DNA from: Paracoccaceae bacterium
GTDB taxonomy: Bacteria > Pseudomonadota > Alphaproteobacteria > Rhodobacterales > Rhodobacteraceae
Length of the DNA stretch: 15,291 bases
Assembly: GCA_003561595.1 (NCBI GenBank)
Contig: PWWF01000292.1
Span: forward strand, 1-15,291
Reading direction: 5' to 3'
Shown here: positions 7,201 through 13,646 of the stretch, piece by piece
Position numbering within the stretch: the stretch's first letter is position 1
Layout of the letters: each line of letters opens with the position of its first letter
Position numbers and translations under genes: made by a program
Notes under the pieces: model-generated
The model's input: the letters and a program-made list of their open reading frames with translations, nothing else
The model's database searches: none
What the model was told of the DNA's origin: nothing

Positions 7201-8298
7201 TCAGGCGTTGAACAGGAAATGCAGCACGTCGCCGTCCTTGACCTCATAGGTCTTGCCCTCGACGCGGAACTTCCCGGCTTCCTTGGCGCCTGCCTCACCA
7301 TTATGGGTGATGTAGTCATCATAGGCGACCGTCTCGGCCCGGATGAATCCGCGCTCGAAATCGCCATGGATGACCCCGGCGGCCTGCGGCGCCAGCGTGC
7401 CGACAGGGACAGTCCAGGCGCGGGCCTCTTTGGGGCCGACAGTGAAATAGGTGTGCAGACCCAGCAGGTTATAGCCTGCGCGGATCAACCGGTCGAGGCC
7501 CGGTTCCTCCAGCCCCATCTCGGACAGGAACATCTCTGCCTCATCCGGGGCAAGCTGGCTGATCTCTTCCTCGATCTGCGCGGAAATGACCACATGGGCC
7601 GCGCCCTGTGCTGCGGCCATCTCGGCCACGCGGGCCGATTGCGCATTGCCACTCCCGGCCGAGGCTTCCTCGACATTGCAGACATAGAGCACGGGCTTCG
7701 AGGTCAGTAGCTGCAACATGCGCCATGTCTTGCGCTCTTCTTCCGACACTTCGACATTGCGGGCGGGCTGGCCCTCTTCCAGCGCGGCAAGGGCGCGGCG
7801 CAGCAGGCGGTCCTGGTCAACCGCTTCCTTGTCGCCCCCGCGCAGCTTGCGCGACAGATTCGTTAACCGCCGCTCGATCGACTCCATATCGGCGATCATC
7901 AGCTCGGTCTCGATGGTTTCGGCATCGGCCACCGGATCGATTCGGCCCTCGACATGGGTCACATCGTCATCGACGAAACACCGCAACACATGGGCAATGG
8001 CATCGACCTCGCGGATATTGGCCAGAAACTGGTTGCCCAGCCCCTCGCCCTTGGACGCGCCGCGCACCAGTCCCGCGATATCGACAAAGGTCATGCGTGT
8101 GGGAATCACCTCGCGCGATTTCGCGATCTCGGCCAGACGGGGCAGGCGGGCATCGGGCACGGCCACATCGCCGACATTGGGCTCGATCGTGCAAAAGGGG
8201 AAATTCGCGGCCTGCGCGGCAGCCGTGCGGGTCAGCGCGTTGAACAGGGTCGATTTGCCGACATTCGGCAAGCCCACGATACCCATTCTGAACCCCAT
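7201..8298 (-). CDS. ychF: Redox/translation-associated GTPase-like ATPase YchF (OLA1 family)
   Basis: A 365-residue protein, close to the usual 363 or so for YchF. Residues 9-17 give the P-loop GLPNVGKST, and D73-I-A-G76 is the switch II motif, followed by GLVRGASKGEGLGNQF. The G4 position reads NVEE (208-211) rather than NKxD, the change that lets YchF/OLA1 prefer ATP over GTP. A coiled-coil insert lies around 130-180, and a C-terminal TGS domain starts near FTVGPKEARAWTV and ends in HFLFNA. YchF associates with ribosomes and negatively affects oxidative-stress responses in bacteria where studied. The start at 8298 is supported by AGGGAG 6 nt upstream and by the conserved MGFRMGIVG beginning. 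It stands alone, divergent from trpA. No clear terminator follows it. Confidence 0.97.
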   Translation of the reverse strand: MGFRMGIVGLPNVGKSTLFNALTRTAAAQAANFPFCTIEPNVGDVAVPDARLPRLAEIAKSREVIPTRMTFVDIAGLVRGASKGEGLGNQFLANIREVDAIAHVLRCFVDDDVTHVEGRIDPVADAETIETELMIADMESIERRLTNLSRKLRGGDKEAVDQDRLLRRALAALEEGQPARNVEVSEEERKTWRMLQLLTSKPVLYVCNVEEASAGSGNAQSARVAEMAAAQGAAHVVISAQIEEEISQLAPDEAEMFLSEMGLEEPGLDRLIRAGYNLLGLHTYFTVGPKEARAWTVPVGTLAPQAAGVIHGDFERGFIRAETVAYDDYITHNGEAGAKEAGKFRVEGKTYEVKDGDVLHFLFNA

Positions 8299-8330
8299 CA
8301 CCATCTCCCTCGGGCTGTGTCTGCGGCGGG

Positions 8331-8360
8331 CTTGTAGGGCGTGGCATCGCCCAACACAAG
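8331..8360. promoter_or_regulatory. Two-step stem-loop in the ychF/trpA divergent region
   Basis: CTTGT (8331-8335) pairs with ACAAG (8356-8360), and GGGCG (8337-8341) pairs with CGCCC (8348-8352). A 6-nt loop and a small asymmetric internal bulge complete the structure. It lies 33-62 nt upstream of the ychF start on its sense strand, so it may be a structured leader or part of an operator. No family of known riboswitch is recognised. No upstream leader peptide rich in Trp codons precedes trpA, so this does not look like a trp attenuator. Confidence 0.3.
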
Positions 8361-8468
8361 AGGACCAGCCCGCACACACCACCCACGCGCATCAAGGGCT
8401 GTTGATTCCCCGCCCGTTTTCGCCCAAACCCGGATCGCAACAGGGTGGACCGGGACAGGACAGGGCGG

Positions 8469-9260
8469 ATGACACGAATCGACCGGAAATTTGCGCAGCT
8501 TCGCGACCAGGGGCGCAAGGCATTCGTTTCCTACATCATGGGGGGTGATCCCAACCCGGAAACTACGCTTGCGGTGATGCAGGGCCTGCCCGGCGCGGGC
8601 GTCGATATCATCGAGTTGGGCGTGCCCTTTACCGACCCGATGGCCGATGGCCCCACGATCCAGCTTGCCGGGCAGCGCGCGCTGGAAGGGGGCCAGACCC
8701 TGCAGAAAACCCTCGATCTGGTGCGCCGCTTCCGCGAAGGTGACGACAGCACGCCCATCGTGCTGATGGGGTATTACAACCCGATCTACAACCACGGGGT
8801 CGAGCAGTTCCTGAACGACGCGAAAGCCGTTGGCGTTGACGGGCTGATCGTGGTGGACCTGCCACCAGAGGAAGACAGCGAATTGTGCCTGCCCGCACAG
8901 GCCGCCGGGCTGAACTTCATCCGCCTGGCCACCCCCACGACCGATGCCCGCCGCCTGCCCAAGGTGCTCGAGAACACATCAGGGTTTGTCTATTACGTCT
9001 CGATCACCGGGATCACGGGGGCCGCTGCCGCGCAGGCGGCCGATGTCGGCCCCGAAGTGGCGCGAATCAAGGCCGCGACCGATCTGCCGGTCATTGTGGG
9101 CTTTGGCATTTCCACGCCCGAGACGGCACAGGCCATCGCATCAGTGGCCGATGGCTGCGTCGTGGGGTCGGCCATCGTCAAGCAGATCGCCGATGGCAGC
9201 CCGGTCGCGGATGTGCTGGGCTATGTGCGCAGCCTGTCAGACGGGGCGCATCGCGGCTGA
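8469..9260 (+). CDS. trpA: Tryptophan synthase alpha chain
   Basis: A 263-residue cytoplasmic enzyme that cleaves indole-3-glycerol phosphate to indole and glyceraldehyde 3-phosphate, then channels the indole to TrpB. The catalytic residues fall at the classic positions: Glu49 in [12 protein letters not shown] and Asp60 in MADGP. Other family segments are [35 protein letters not shown] and the phosphate-binding VGFGISTPE followed by [10 protein letters not shown] start at ATG 8469, with AGGA 8 nt upstream. A GTG at 8445 would add eight residues not expected in TrpA. Neither trpB nor trpF is adjacent in this window, so trpA appears to be transcribed on its own here. A hairpin lies 7 nt after the stop. 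Confidence 0.98.
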   Translation: MTRIDRKFAQLRDQGRKAFVSYIMGGDPNPETTLAVMQGLPGAGVDIIELGVPFTDPMADGPTIQLAGQRALEGGQTLQKTLDLVRRFREGDDSTPIVLMGYYNPIYNHGVEQFLNDAKAVGVDGLIVVDLPPEEDSELCLPAQAAGLNFIRLATPTTDARRLPKVLENTSGFVYYVSITGITGAAAAQAADVGPEVARIKAATDLPVIVGFGISTPETAQAIASVADGCVVGSAIVKQIADGSPVADVLGYVRSLSDGAHRG

Positions 9261-9267
9261 ACGCAAA

Positions 9268-9288
9268 GGGCCACGCAATGCGTGGCCC
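9268..9288. terminator. Hairpin between convergent trpA and CAP-lipoprotein genes
   Basis: GGGCCACGC and GCGTGGCCC form a 9-bp perfect stem around AAT. On the minus strand the stem is followed by TTTGCGTT, and on the plus strand by GGTAACC, so termination is more convincing for the minus-strand gene. It sits 7 nt after the trpA stop and 30 nt beyond the lipoprotein stop, and probably serves both genes. Confidence 0.65.
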
Positions 9289-9318
9289 GGTAACCTTGGT
9301 GCAGAACGGTGAAGCGGC

Positions 9319-9891
9319 CTAGAAACCAGCCATTTCAAACGATGGCGGCACATCACCCGAGCTGCCCGGCTCGCCCAGCACGACAACCCACCACAGCTTG
9401 CCATTCTCGTCCTGGTGCCAGCCGACACCAAGTTCGCGCGCACGACGATCCAGAATCACCTGCCGCGTCTCGGGCTCTTGCATCCAGGCATTTGCGGTCT
9501 CGAACTCTGTCTCGAATGTCTCGGAAATCAGCTCGCCAACAAAGGCACCACTATAGCCTGCGCGCTCCGCACGCTGCATCGGGCTGGACCCGTCGGATCC
9601 CCAGTGCCACGGGCGGCTTTGAAAGGACATGTCCTGCGCATGGGTCGCGGCAGCACTGGCCAACGACGCATTGGGGCGCAGCGGCGCCAGACCATTCTGT
9701 TCCCGCAAGGTATTCAGCCCGTCCGCCATGCGCTGGCGCACGCGCGGCGCATCTTCCGGGTTTATGCGAACAACCGTCTGAACGGGGCGCCCATCAGGCC
9801 CAAGCTGCGGGGGCTGCTGCACGGGCGCGGGGGCTTCGCAGGCTGCAAGAAGCAGGCCAGCAGCAAGCAGATAACTGACGCGACGATACAT
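9319..9891 (-). CDS. CAP (SCP/PR1-like) domain lipoprotein
   Basis: A 190-residue predicted lipoprotein. The signal sequence ends in the lipobox LLAAC with Cys18 as the acylated residue, so the protein should be membrane-anchored outside the cytoplasm. A Pro/Gln-rich linker (about 20-35) leads to a CAP domain from about residue 45. Segments fitting that family are GLNTLREQNGLAPLRPN, THAQDM with His84, the PWHWGSDGSSPMQRAERAGY stretch, GELIS with Glu120, and the C-terminal ARELGVGWHQDENGKLWWVV. In CAP proteins the two His and two Glu around the cleft bind metal; here His84 and Glu120 are the clearest candidates. The molecular function of bacterial CAP proteins is mostly unsettled. AGGA lies about 9 nt upstream of the chosen start. 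It is transcribed alone, convergent with trpA. Confidence 0.85.
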   Translation of the reverse strand: MYRRVSYLLAAGLLLAACEAPAPVQQPPQLGPDGRPVQTVVRINPEDAPRVRQRMADGLNTLREQNGLAPLRPNASLASAAATHAQDMSFQSRPWHWGSDGSSPMQRAERAGYSGAFVGELISETFETEFETANAWMQEPETRQVILDRRARELGVGWHQDENGKLWWVVVLGEPGSSGDVPPSFEMAGF

Positions 9892-10208
9892 TTTTCGTTT
9901 TCCTAACTGATCGCGGGCTACCTAGCGGGTCGGAAAAGGGTTTTCAAACACAACTCGATGTGATCTTGCAGCTTAGTGACTTTCCTGCACTCGCGACCAC
10001 CCGCGCAAGTGACCTGTTTTTCACCGGACACGGCGTCGCCTGCCTTGCAACCCGAAGAGTGTTGCGAATATGACGACATACGCAAATTCTGCGCCTGATT
10101 CAGCAATGTTGGCATTGCACTCTCAGGGCGAAGATGGTTCTGACGAGGTACGACATTTCGTCTTGGGAGTCAGTACGCCAACCGTGCTGGCGCGTTCTGG
10201 AGGTTACT
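9892..10208. other. 317-base intergenic region between divergent CAP-lipoprotein and small exported protein genes
   Basis: No coding region is supported here. GC is visibly lower than in the flanking genes. I see a short inverted repeat, TTGCAAC (10045-10051) / GTTGCGA (10061-10067), and a small stem CGCCA (10176-10180) / TGGCG (10188-10192) just upstream of the ribosome site of the small gene. Both neighbouring genes must have their promoters here because they diverge. TTGCGA at 10062 followed 17 nt later by AATTCT is a weak candidate for the plus-strand gene. A small RNA cannot be excluded, but nothing specific supports one. Confidence 0.4.
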
Positions 10209-10421
10209 ATGAAGAAAATCGCACTCGCAGCTGCCCTCTCTCTCGCTGCAACTTCGGCATTCGCCGGCAGCCACAGCAAAATGGGCAAGTACTCGGACCC
10301 GGTCGTCGAGCCGGTCATCGAGCACGCAGAAGTCGTCGAAGAGACCCGCGCAGGTTCGGGCGGCATCATCGTTCCGATCATGCTTCTGCTGGTCGTTGCT
10401 GCTGCTGTTGCTTCGCGCTGA
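10209..10421 (+). CDS. Small exported protein of unknown function (signal peptide, acidic linker, C-terminal hydrophobic helix)
   Basis: A 70-residue protein with no recognised domain. The start is decided by GGAGG 5 nt upstream of ATG 10209; an in-frame ATG at 10134 would bury the signal peptide. Residues 1-19 are a clear Sec signal peptide ending AFA before GS. Residues 28-47 are acidic and valine-rich (SDPVVEPVIEHAEVVEE). A Gly-Ser-Gly-Gly turn (49-52) leads into a hydrophobic helix (53-68) and the final Ser-Arg. That suggests a periplasmic stretch tethered by one C-terminal membrane segment. Ends of the form Gly-Gly, hydrophobic helix, basic residue recall sorting signals such as GlyGly-CTERM, but the single terminal Arg makes that weak. 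I recall similar small proteins in Rhodobacteraceae, sometimes next to ferrochelatase; no function can be assigned. It has its own intrinsic terminator. Confidence 0.8.
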   Translation: MKKIALAAALSLAATSAFAGSHSKMGKYSDPVVEPVIEHAEVVEETRAGSGGIIVPIMLLLVVAAAVASR

Positions 10422-10447
10422 TCGCGACGACACATCAGATCTACAAG

Positions 10448-10480
10448 AAAAGGTGGCTGGTTTTTCCAGCCACCTTTTTT
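10448..10480. terminator. Bidirectional rho-independent terminator
   Basis: AGGTGGCTGG (10451-10460) and CCAGCCACCT (10466-10475) form a perfect stem around TTTTT. The stem can extend by three A-T pairs, and on the plus strand it ends in a six-T run (10475-10480). On the minus strand the same stem is followed by TTTTCTTG, so it can also stop transcription from hemH. This is the clearest intrinsic terminator in the window. Confidence 0.92.
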
Positions 10481-10504
10481 ATTTGAACATTCACGTTTCA
10501 GCGG

Positions 10505-10524
10505 GTCCGCGCATATGCGCGGAC
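10505..10524. terminator. Perfect palindrome immediately after the hemH stop codon
   Basis: GTCCGCGC-ATAT-GCGCGGAC is a fully self-complementary 20-mer. It begins 3 nt beyond the hemH stop on the minus strand. No T-run follows, so it more likely protects the 3' end, or acts together with the stronger terminator at 10448-10480. A protein-binding role is also possible for so symmetric a site. Confidence 0.45.
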
Positions 10525-10527
10525 GAC

Positions 10528-11649
10528 TCATGACCCGGTCCAGCCCTGCAGATTGGCCTCGATCACCTCGGTCAGCGCGGAAATATGCTGATCGTCGTCA
10601 TTCAGGCAGGGGATATACGTGAATTCCTCTCCGCCCGCCTCTTCAAAGCTTTCGCGAATCTCTTCGTTGATCTCTTCCAGCGTCTCGATGCAATCGGCCG
10701 AGAAGGCCGGGGCCACCACCGCCAGTCGCTTGACCCCCTGCCGCGCCAGATCGGCCACATGGTCCACGGTGTAGGGCCGCAGCCATTCCTCGCGGCCAAA
10801 GACGGACTGAAAGGTCGTCTGCACCTTGTCTTTCTCCCAGCCCAGTTCCTCGCGCAGCAGGCGCGTCGTTTTCTGGCACTGGCAGTGATAGGGGTCGCCT
10901 TCCAGCAGATAGCGCTTGGGCATGCCATGATAGGATGTCACCAGCACTTCCGGCTTGTTCTCCATCGCGTCATAGGTCTGGCGCACGGATTGTGCGAGCG
11001 CGCGGACATAGGCGGGATGATCGAAATAGGGCGCAACGGTGCGCGCCGCCGGTTGCCATTTCTGGCTCATCAGCGCGCGAAAGAACTGATCGCAGGCCGT
11101 GGCCGATGTCGCACCCGCATATTGCGGATAAAGCGGGAAAAACAGGATCTTCTCGCACCCGGCCTCGACCATAGCATCCACTTTTGACTGCGTGGACGGG
11201 TTGCCATAGCGCATGCAGAAATCGACCATCACGCCATCGCCGAACTTTGCACCGATGCTTTCTGCCAGTTTGGCGGTCTGATCCTTGGTGATCGTCATCA
11301 GCGGGCTTTCGCCCTTGTCGTGATTCCAGATCGACTTGTAATTCGCGCCCGAGGTAAACGGCCGCTTGGTCAGAATGATAAGCTGCAACAGCGGCTGCCA
11401 TTTCCAGGCCGGGTAATCGATGACCCGCTTGTCGGACAGAAACTCGTTCAGATAGCGCCGCATCGACCAGTAATCGTAATTGTCGGGCGTTCCCAGATTG
11501 GCCAGCAGCACGCCGATCTTTGCGCGTGGTACGGGCGGGTGGTCGGGGTTGGCATGTTCCAGACGCCCCTCGCCGGGGTGATCCTTGTGAACGGGGCAGC
11601 CGCTGGCTGCTGGGGATGGCTTTGCGTCAAGCATGGCTGTGTCTTTCAT
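10528..11649 (-). CDS. hemH: Ferrochelatase
   Basis: A 373-residue enzyme that inserts ferrous iron into protoporphyrin IX, the last step of protoheme synthesis. The core begins at about residue 43 (AKIGVLLANLGTPD). It includes YLNEFLSDKRVID, the FCMRYGNPS and FFPLYPQYAGATSAT segments, catalytic His241 in SYHGMPKRYL, and Glu322 in SADCIETLEEI. GDPYHCQCQKT is a usual bacterial segment. The C-terminus ends soon after YIPCLNDDD and lacks the Cys cluster of iron-sulphur ferrochelatases. The start at 11649 is supported by GGGGAG 6 nt upstream; ATG codons at 11679 and 11634 are alternatives. An N-terminal extension of about 42 residues carries GCPVHKDHP (Cys18-Pro19) and several His. It lies 58 nt downstream of the methyltransferase-like gene and may be co-transcribed with it. 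Confidence 0.97.
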   Translation of the reverse strand: MKDTAMLDAKPSPAASGCPVHKDHPGEGRLEHANPDHPPVPRAKIGVLLANLGTPDNYDYWSMRRYLNEFLSDKRVIDYPAWKWQPLLQLIILTKRPFTSGANYKSIWNHDKGESPLMTITKDQTAKLAESIGAKFGDGVMVDFCMRYGNPSTQSKVDAMVEAGCEKILFFPLYPQYAGATSATACDQFFRALMSQKWQPAARTVAPYFDHPAYVRALAQSVRQTYDAMENKPEVLVTSYHGMPKRYLLEGDPYHCQCQKTTRLLREELGWEKDKVQTTFQSVFGREEWLRPYTVDHVADLARQGVKRLAVVAPAFSADCIETLEEINEEIRESFEEAGGEEFTYIPCLNDDDQHISALTEVIEANLQGWTGS

Positions 11650-11707
11650 GGCGTTCTCCCCGGCAATTTCATAGGTCATACGCGAGATAAAGGGTTTTGG
11701 ACCGGAA

Positions 11708-12547
11708 TCAATCCGGCCGGGGCGGAACAATCTTGTCCGGCAGGGGTGTTTCCTGCGCGCCCAGCGCGTCCGCCAGCCGGGATTGGGCGGAACCGGGGCG
11801 CAGGGGTTGGGGCTGGCTGGCATCGGGCGCCCAGCCGGTGAGAAAGATCATCTCATAGCGCGCAAGCAGCCTGCCCTCTGCGTCAGAGGCAAGCCCGGCA
11901 TAGACCTCTGCCGCGCGCTGAAACAGGCTGCGGGGCGGGATGCGCCGGTGCCGCCCGGCAAGGGCATTACCCTCGCCCATCGCGCGCAGATCATGGCAGA
12001 GCGACATAAAGTCGCGATAGGCCACATCCTGCCGCAACAGGTCGGCCACGGGCAGCGCAAAGCCCGCGCGCTGCAACAGCGCGCCGAGATCGCGCAATTC
12101 CCCCATGGGCAGCACGCGCGGGCTCAACCCGCCGGTCAGTTCCGATTCCGCCTGCGCGAGCGCGATACGCAACTCCGCGACGGTCGCACCGCCGAGGCAG
12201 ATGCCCAGGAACAGACCATCGGGACGCAACGCCCGACGCGCCTGCACTAGCTGGCCGACCGGGTCATCGGCCCAGTGCAGCGCCATGGCGTGCACCACCA
12301 GGTCATGCGCGCCGGGTTCCAGCTCCAGCACCGGCGAATCACCGACCACCGTGGCACCGGGCAGGGCATCGCCCCATAGCGCGGGCAGTCCCGTCACAAT
12401 GGCCGGGGTTGTAAACGTCCTGTTAACCTCGACCAGCCTAGAGTGCAGTTCCTCGCGCGCCAATGCGTGCAGGAACAGATCGCCCCGCGCGCGGGCGCGG
12501 TTGCGGGTCAGGGCCGTGCGGTCGGTCAGTTGGGCGGGCGTAGGCAT
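11708..12547 (-). CDS. Methyltransferase-like protein (NDUFAF5/BioC-related)
   Basis: A 279-residue protein similar in the middle and C-terminal parts to the class I methyltransferase-like family that includes mitochondrial complex I assembly factor NDUFAF5. Recognisable segments are LTRNRARARGDLFLHALA near the N-terminus, EPGAHDLVVHAMALHWADDP, a VQARRALRPDGLFLG motif, and GELRDLGALLQRAGFALPVAD. Near the end comes EMIFLTGWAPDASQ. The place where a SAM-binding glycine loop is expected reads RTFTTPAIVTGLPALWGD and lacks the usual GxGxG, so catalytic activity is doubtful. I start at ATG 12547, only 32 nt from the divergent comF start. The frame could extend to 12628, into comF, which is rejected. 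NDUFAF5 itself hydroxylates an arginine in complex I; whether this bacterial relative does so is unknown. Confidence 0.8.
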   Translation of the reverse strand: MPTPAQLTDRTALTRNRARARGDLFLHALAREELHSRLVEVNRTFTTPAIVTGLPALWGDALPGATVVGDSPVLELEPGAHDLVVHAMALHWADDPVGQLVQARRALRPDGLFLGICLGGATVAELRIALAQAESELTGGLSPRVLPMGELRDLGALLQRAGFALPVADLLRQDVAYRDFMSLCHDLRAMGEGNALAGRHRRIPPRSLFQRAAEVYAGLASDAEGRLLARYEMIFLTGWAPDASQPQPLRPGSAQSRLADALGAQETPLPDKIVPPRPD

Positions 12548-12579
12548 ATCCGGGGTTATGTAGGCAGAACGGGGCGCAA

Positions 12580-13341
12580 ATGCAAAAACTTGGCGCACGT
12601 CTGCGCGCAGGCGGCCTGCAAGGCGCAAGATCGCTGATCCGGGCGATCTATCCGCCCCAATGCCTGACCTGCGACACCATGGTCACGCAGGAAGGGGCGC
12701 TGTGCCCCGCCTGCTGGCCCCAGGTACCCTTTATCCACGGCACCTGTTGCGATGCCTGCGGTGTGCCCCTGCCGGGCGATGACAGCGGCCATGCTGTGCA
12801 ATGCGACGAATGCCTTGTGCTGGCCCGGCCATGGGAACAGGGCCGCGCGGCCATGCTGTATGACGCCAAGGCGCGCCAGATCCTGCTGGGCCTGAAATAC
12901 TACGACCGGATGGATTACGCCGGGCCCGCTGGCGCATGGATGGCGCGCGCCGCGCGCGACATGGTGCAACCCGATATGCTGCTGGCCCCGGTGCCGCTGC
13001 ACTGGCTGCGGCTTGCAAAGCGCCGCTACAATCAGGCCGCGATCCTCAGCCATGCCTTGTCCAAGGCGCTGGGGCTTGACCATTGCCCCGATCTGCTGCG
13101 CCGCACCCGCCATACCGGCACGCAGGACGGGCGTGGCCGTCAGGGACGCTTTGCCAATGTTGCCGACACCATCGCACCGCACCCGCGCCGCACCCACCTG
13201 CTGCAAGGCCGCGATATTCTGCTGGTCGATGACGTGATGACCGTGGGCGCCACGCTTGCCGCCGCGACAGAGGCCTGCCTTGCGCATGGCGCGGCCTCGG
13301 TCCGGGTGATCGCGCTGGCCCGCGTTGCAAGACAGCCATGA
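12580..13341 (+). CDS. comF: ComF family protein (double zinc ribbon plus phosphoribosyltransferase-like domain)
   Basis: A 253-residue protein. The N-terminus has two four-cysteine zinc ribbons: Cys28/31/42/45 and Cys57/60/75/78. A phosphoribosyltransferase-type fold follows, with the KRRYNQAAILSHALS segment and the PRPP-binding-like loop VDDVMTVGAT (216-225). ComF/GntX relatives are linked to natural transformation in Gram-positive and some Gram-negative bacteria, where they act with helicase and single-strand-binding machinery; many bacteria keep comF outside a competence operon, as here. The start ATG at 12580 lies 32 nt from the start of the divergent methyltransferase-like gene, so the two promoters must overlap each other or the coding sequences. 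It is the first gene of the plus-strand group that continues with grxC. Confidence 0.93.
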   Translation: MQKLGARLRAGGLQGARSLIRAIYPPQCLTCDTMVTQEGALCPACWPQVPFIHGTCCDACGVPLPGDDSGHAVQCDECLVLARPWEQGRAAMLYDAKARQILLGLKYYDRMDYAGPAGAWMARAARDMVQPDMLLAPVPLHWLRLAKRRYNQAAILSHALSKALGLDHCPDLLRRTRHTGTQDGRGRQGRFANVADTIAPHPRRTHLLQGRDILLVDDVMTVGATLAAATEACLAHGAASVRVIALARVARQP

Positions 13342-13352
13342 TCGACTATAGT
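13325..13352 (+). promoter_or_regulatory. Candidate sigma-70 type promoter for grxC
   Basis: TTGCAA (13325-13330) and TATAGT (13347-13352) are 16 nt apart. Transcription would start near 13359, about 26 nt before the grxC ATG. The -35 box overlaps the last codons of comF. This would let grxC, the amidase and marR be transcribed independently of comF. It is a consensus match only. Confidence 0.4.
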
Positions 13353-13384
13353 GCGCCTCGAACAGTTCCAGCCCGGGTGCCGCC

Positions 13385-13642
13385 ATGCAAACAGTTGAAA
13401 TCTATACCTCGCCCCTTTGCGGTTTTTGCCATGCGGCCAAAAGGTTACTGACCGCCAGGAATGTCAGCTTTACCGAGATTGACCTTGCCCGTACCCCCGA
13501 CCGCCGGGCCGAGATGCTTCAGCGCGCGAATGGCGGGCATACGGTGCCGCAGATTTTCGTGGGCGACACCCATGTTGGCGGCTGTGATGAGCTGTATGCG
13601 CTTGATCGGGCGGGAAAGCTGGATGCGTTGCTGAAAGGCTAG
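13385..13642 (+). CDS. grxC: Glutaredoxin 3 (dithiol, CGFC active site)
   Basis: An 85-residue class I glutaredoxin, the normal length for bacterial Grx3. It reduces disulfides and glutathionylated proteins using glutathione. The active site is Cys12-Gly-Phe-Cys15 within TSPLCGFCHAAKRLL. Most Grx3 proteins have CPYC, so the Gly-Phe pair is a variant but keeps both cysteines. The cis-proline motif is TVP (53-55), and GGCDEL (65-70) forms the glutathione-binding end, including a third cysteine, Cys67. The gene starts 43 nt after the comF stop. It ends 4 nt before the next gene, so it is almost certainly co-transcribed with the amidase. Confidence 0.95.
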   Translation: MQTVEIYTSPLCGFCHAAKRLLTARNVSFTEIDLARTPDRRAEMLQRANGGHTVPQIFVGDTHVGGCDELYALDRAGKLDALLKG

Positions 13643-13646
13643 GGCG

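Noticed and set aside
10134..10208. N-terminal extension of the small exported protein from ATG 10134
   Set aside because: It would add 25 residues before a clean Sec signal peptide. The GGAGG site is correctly placed for ATG 10209 instead.
11702..11716. CCGGA/TCCGG hairpin overlapping the methyltransferase-like stop codon
   Set aside because: A five-bp stem without a T-run does not justify a terminator between this gene and hemH.
11650..11823. Longer ferrochelatase start, including ATG 11679
   Set aside because: The extension runs into the preceding gene and has poorer ribosome sites. GGGGAG is ideally spaced for ATG 11649.
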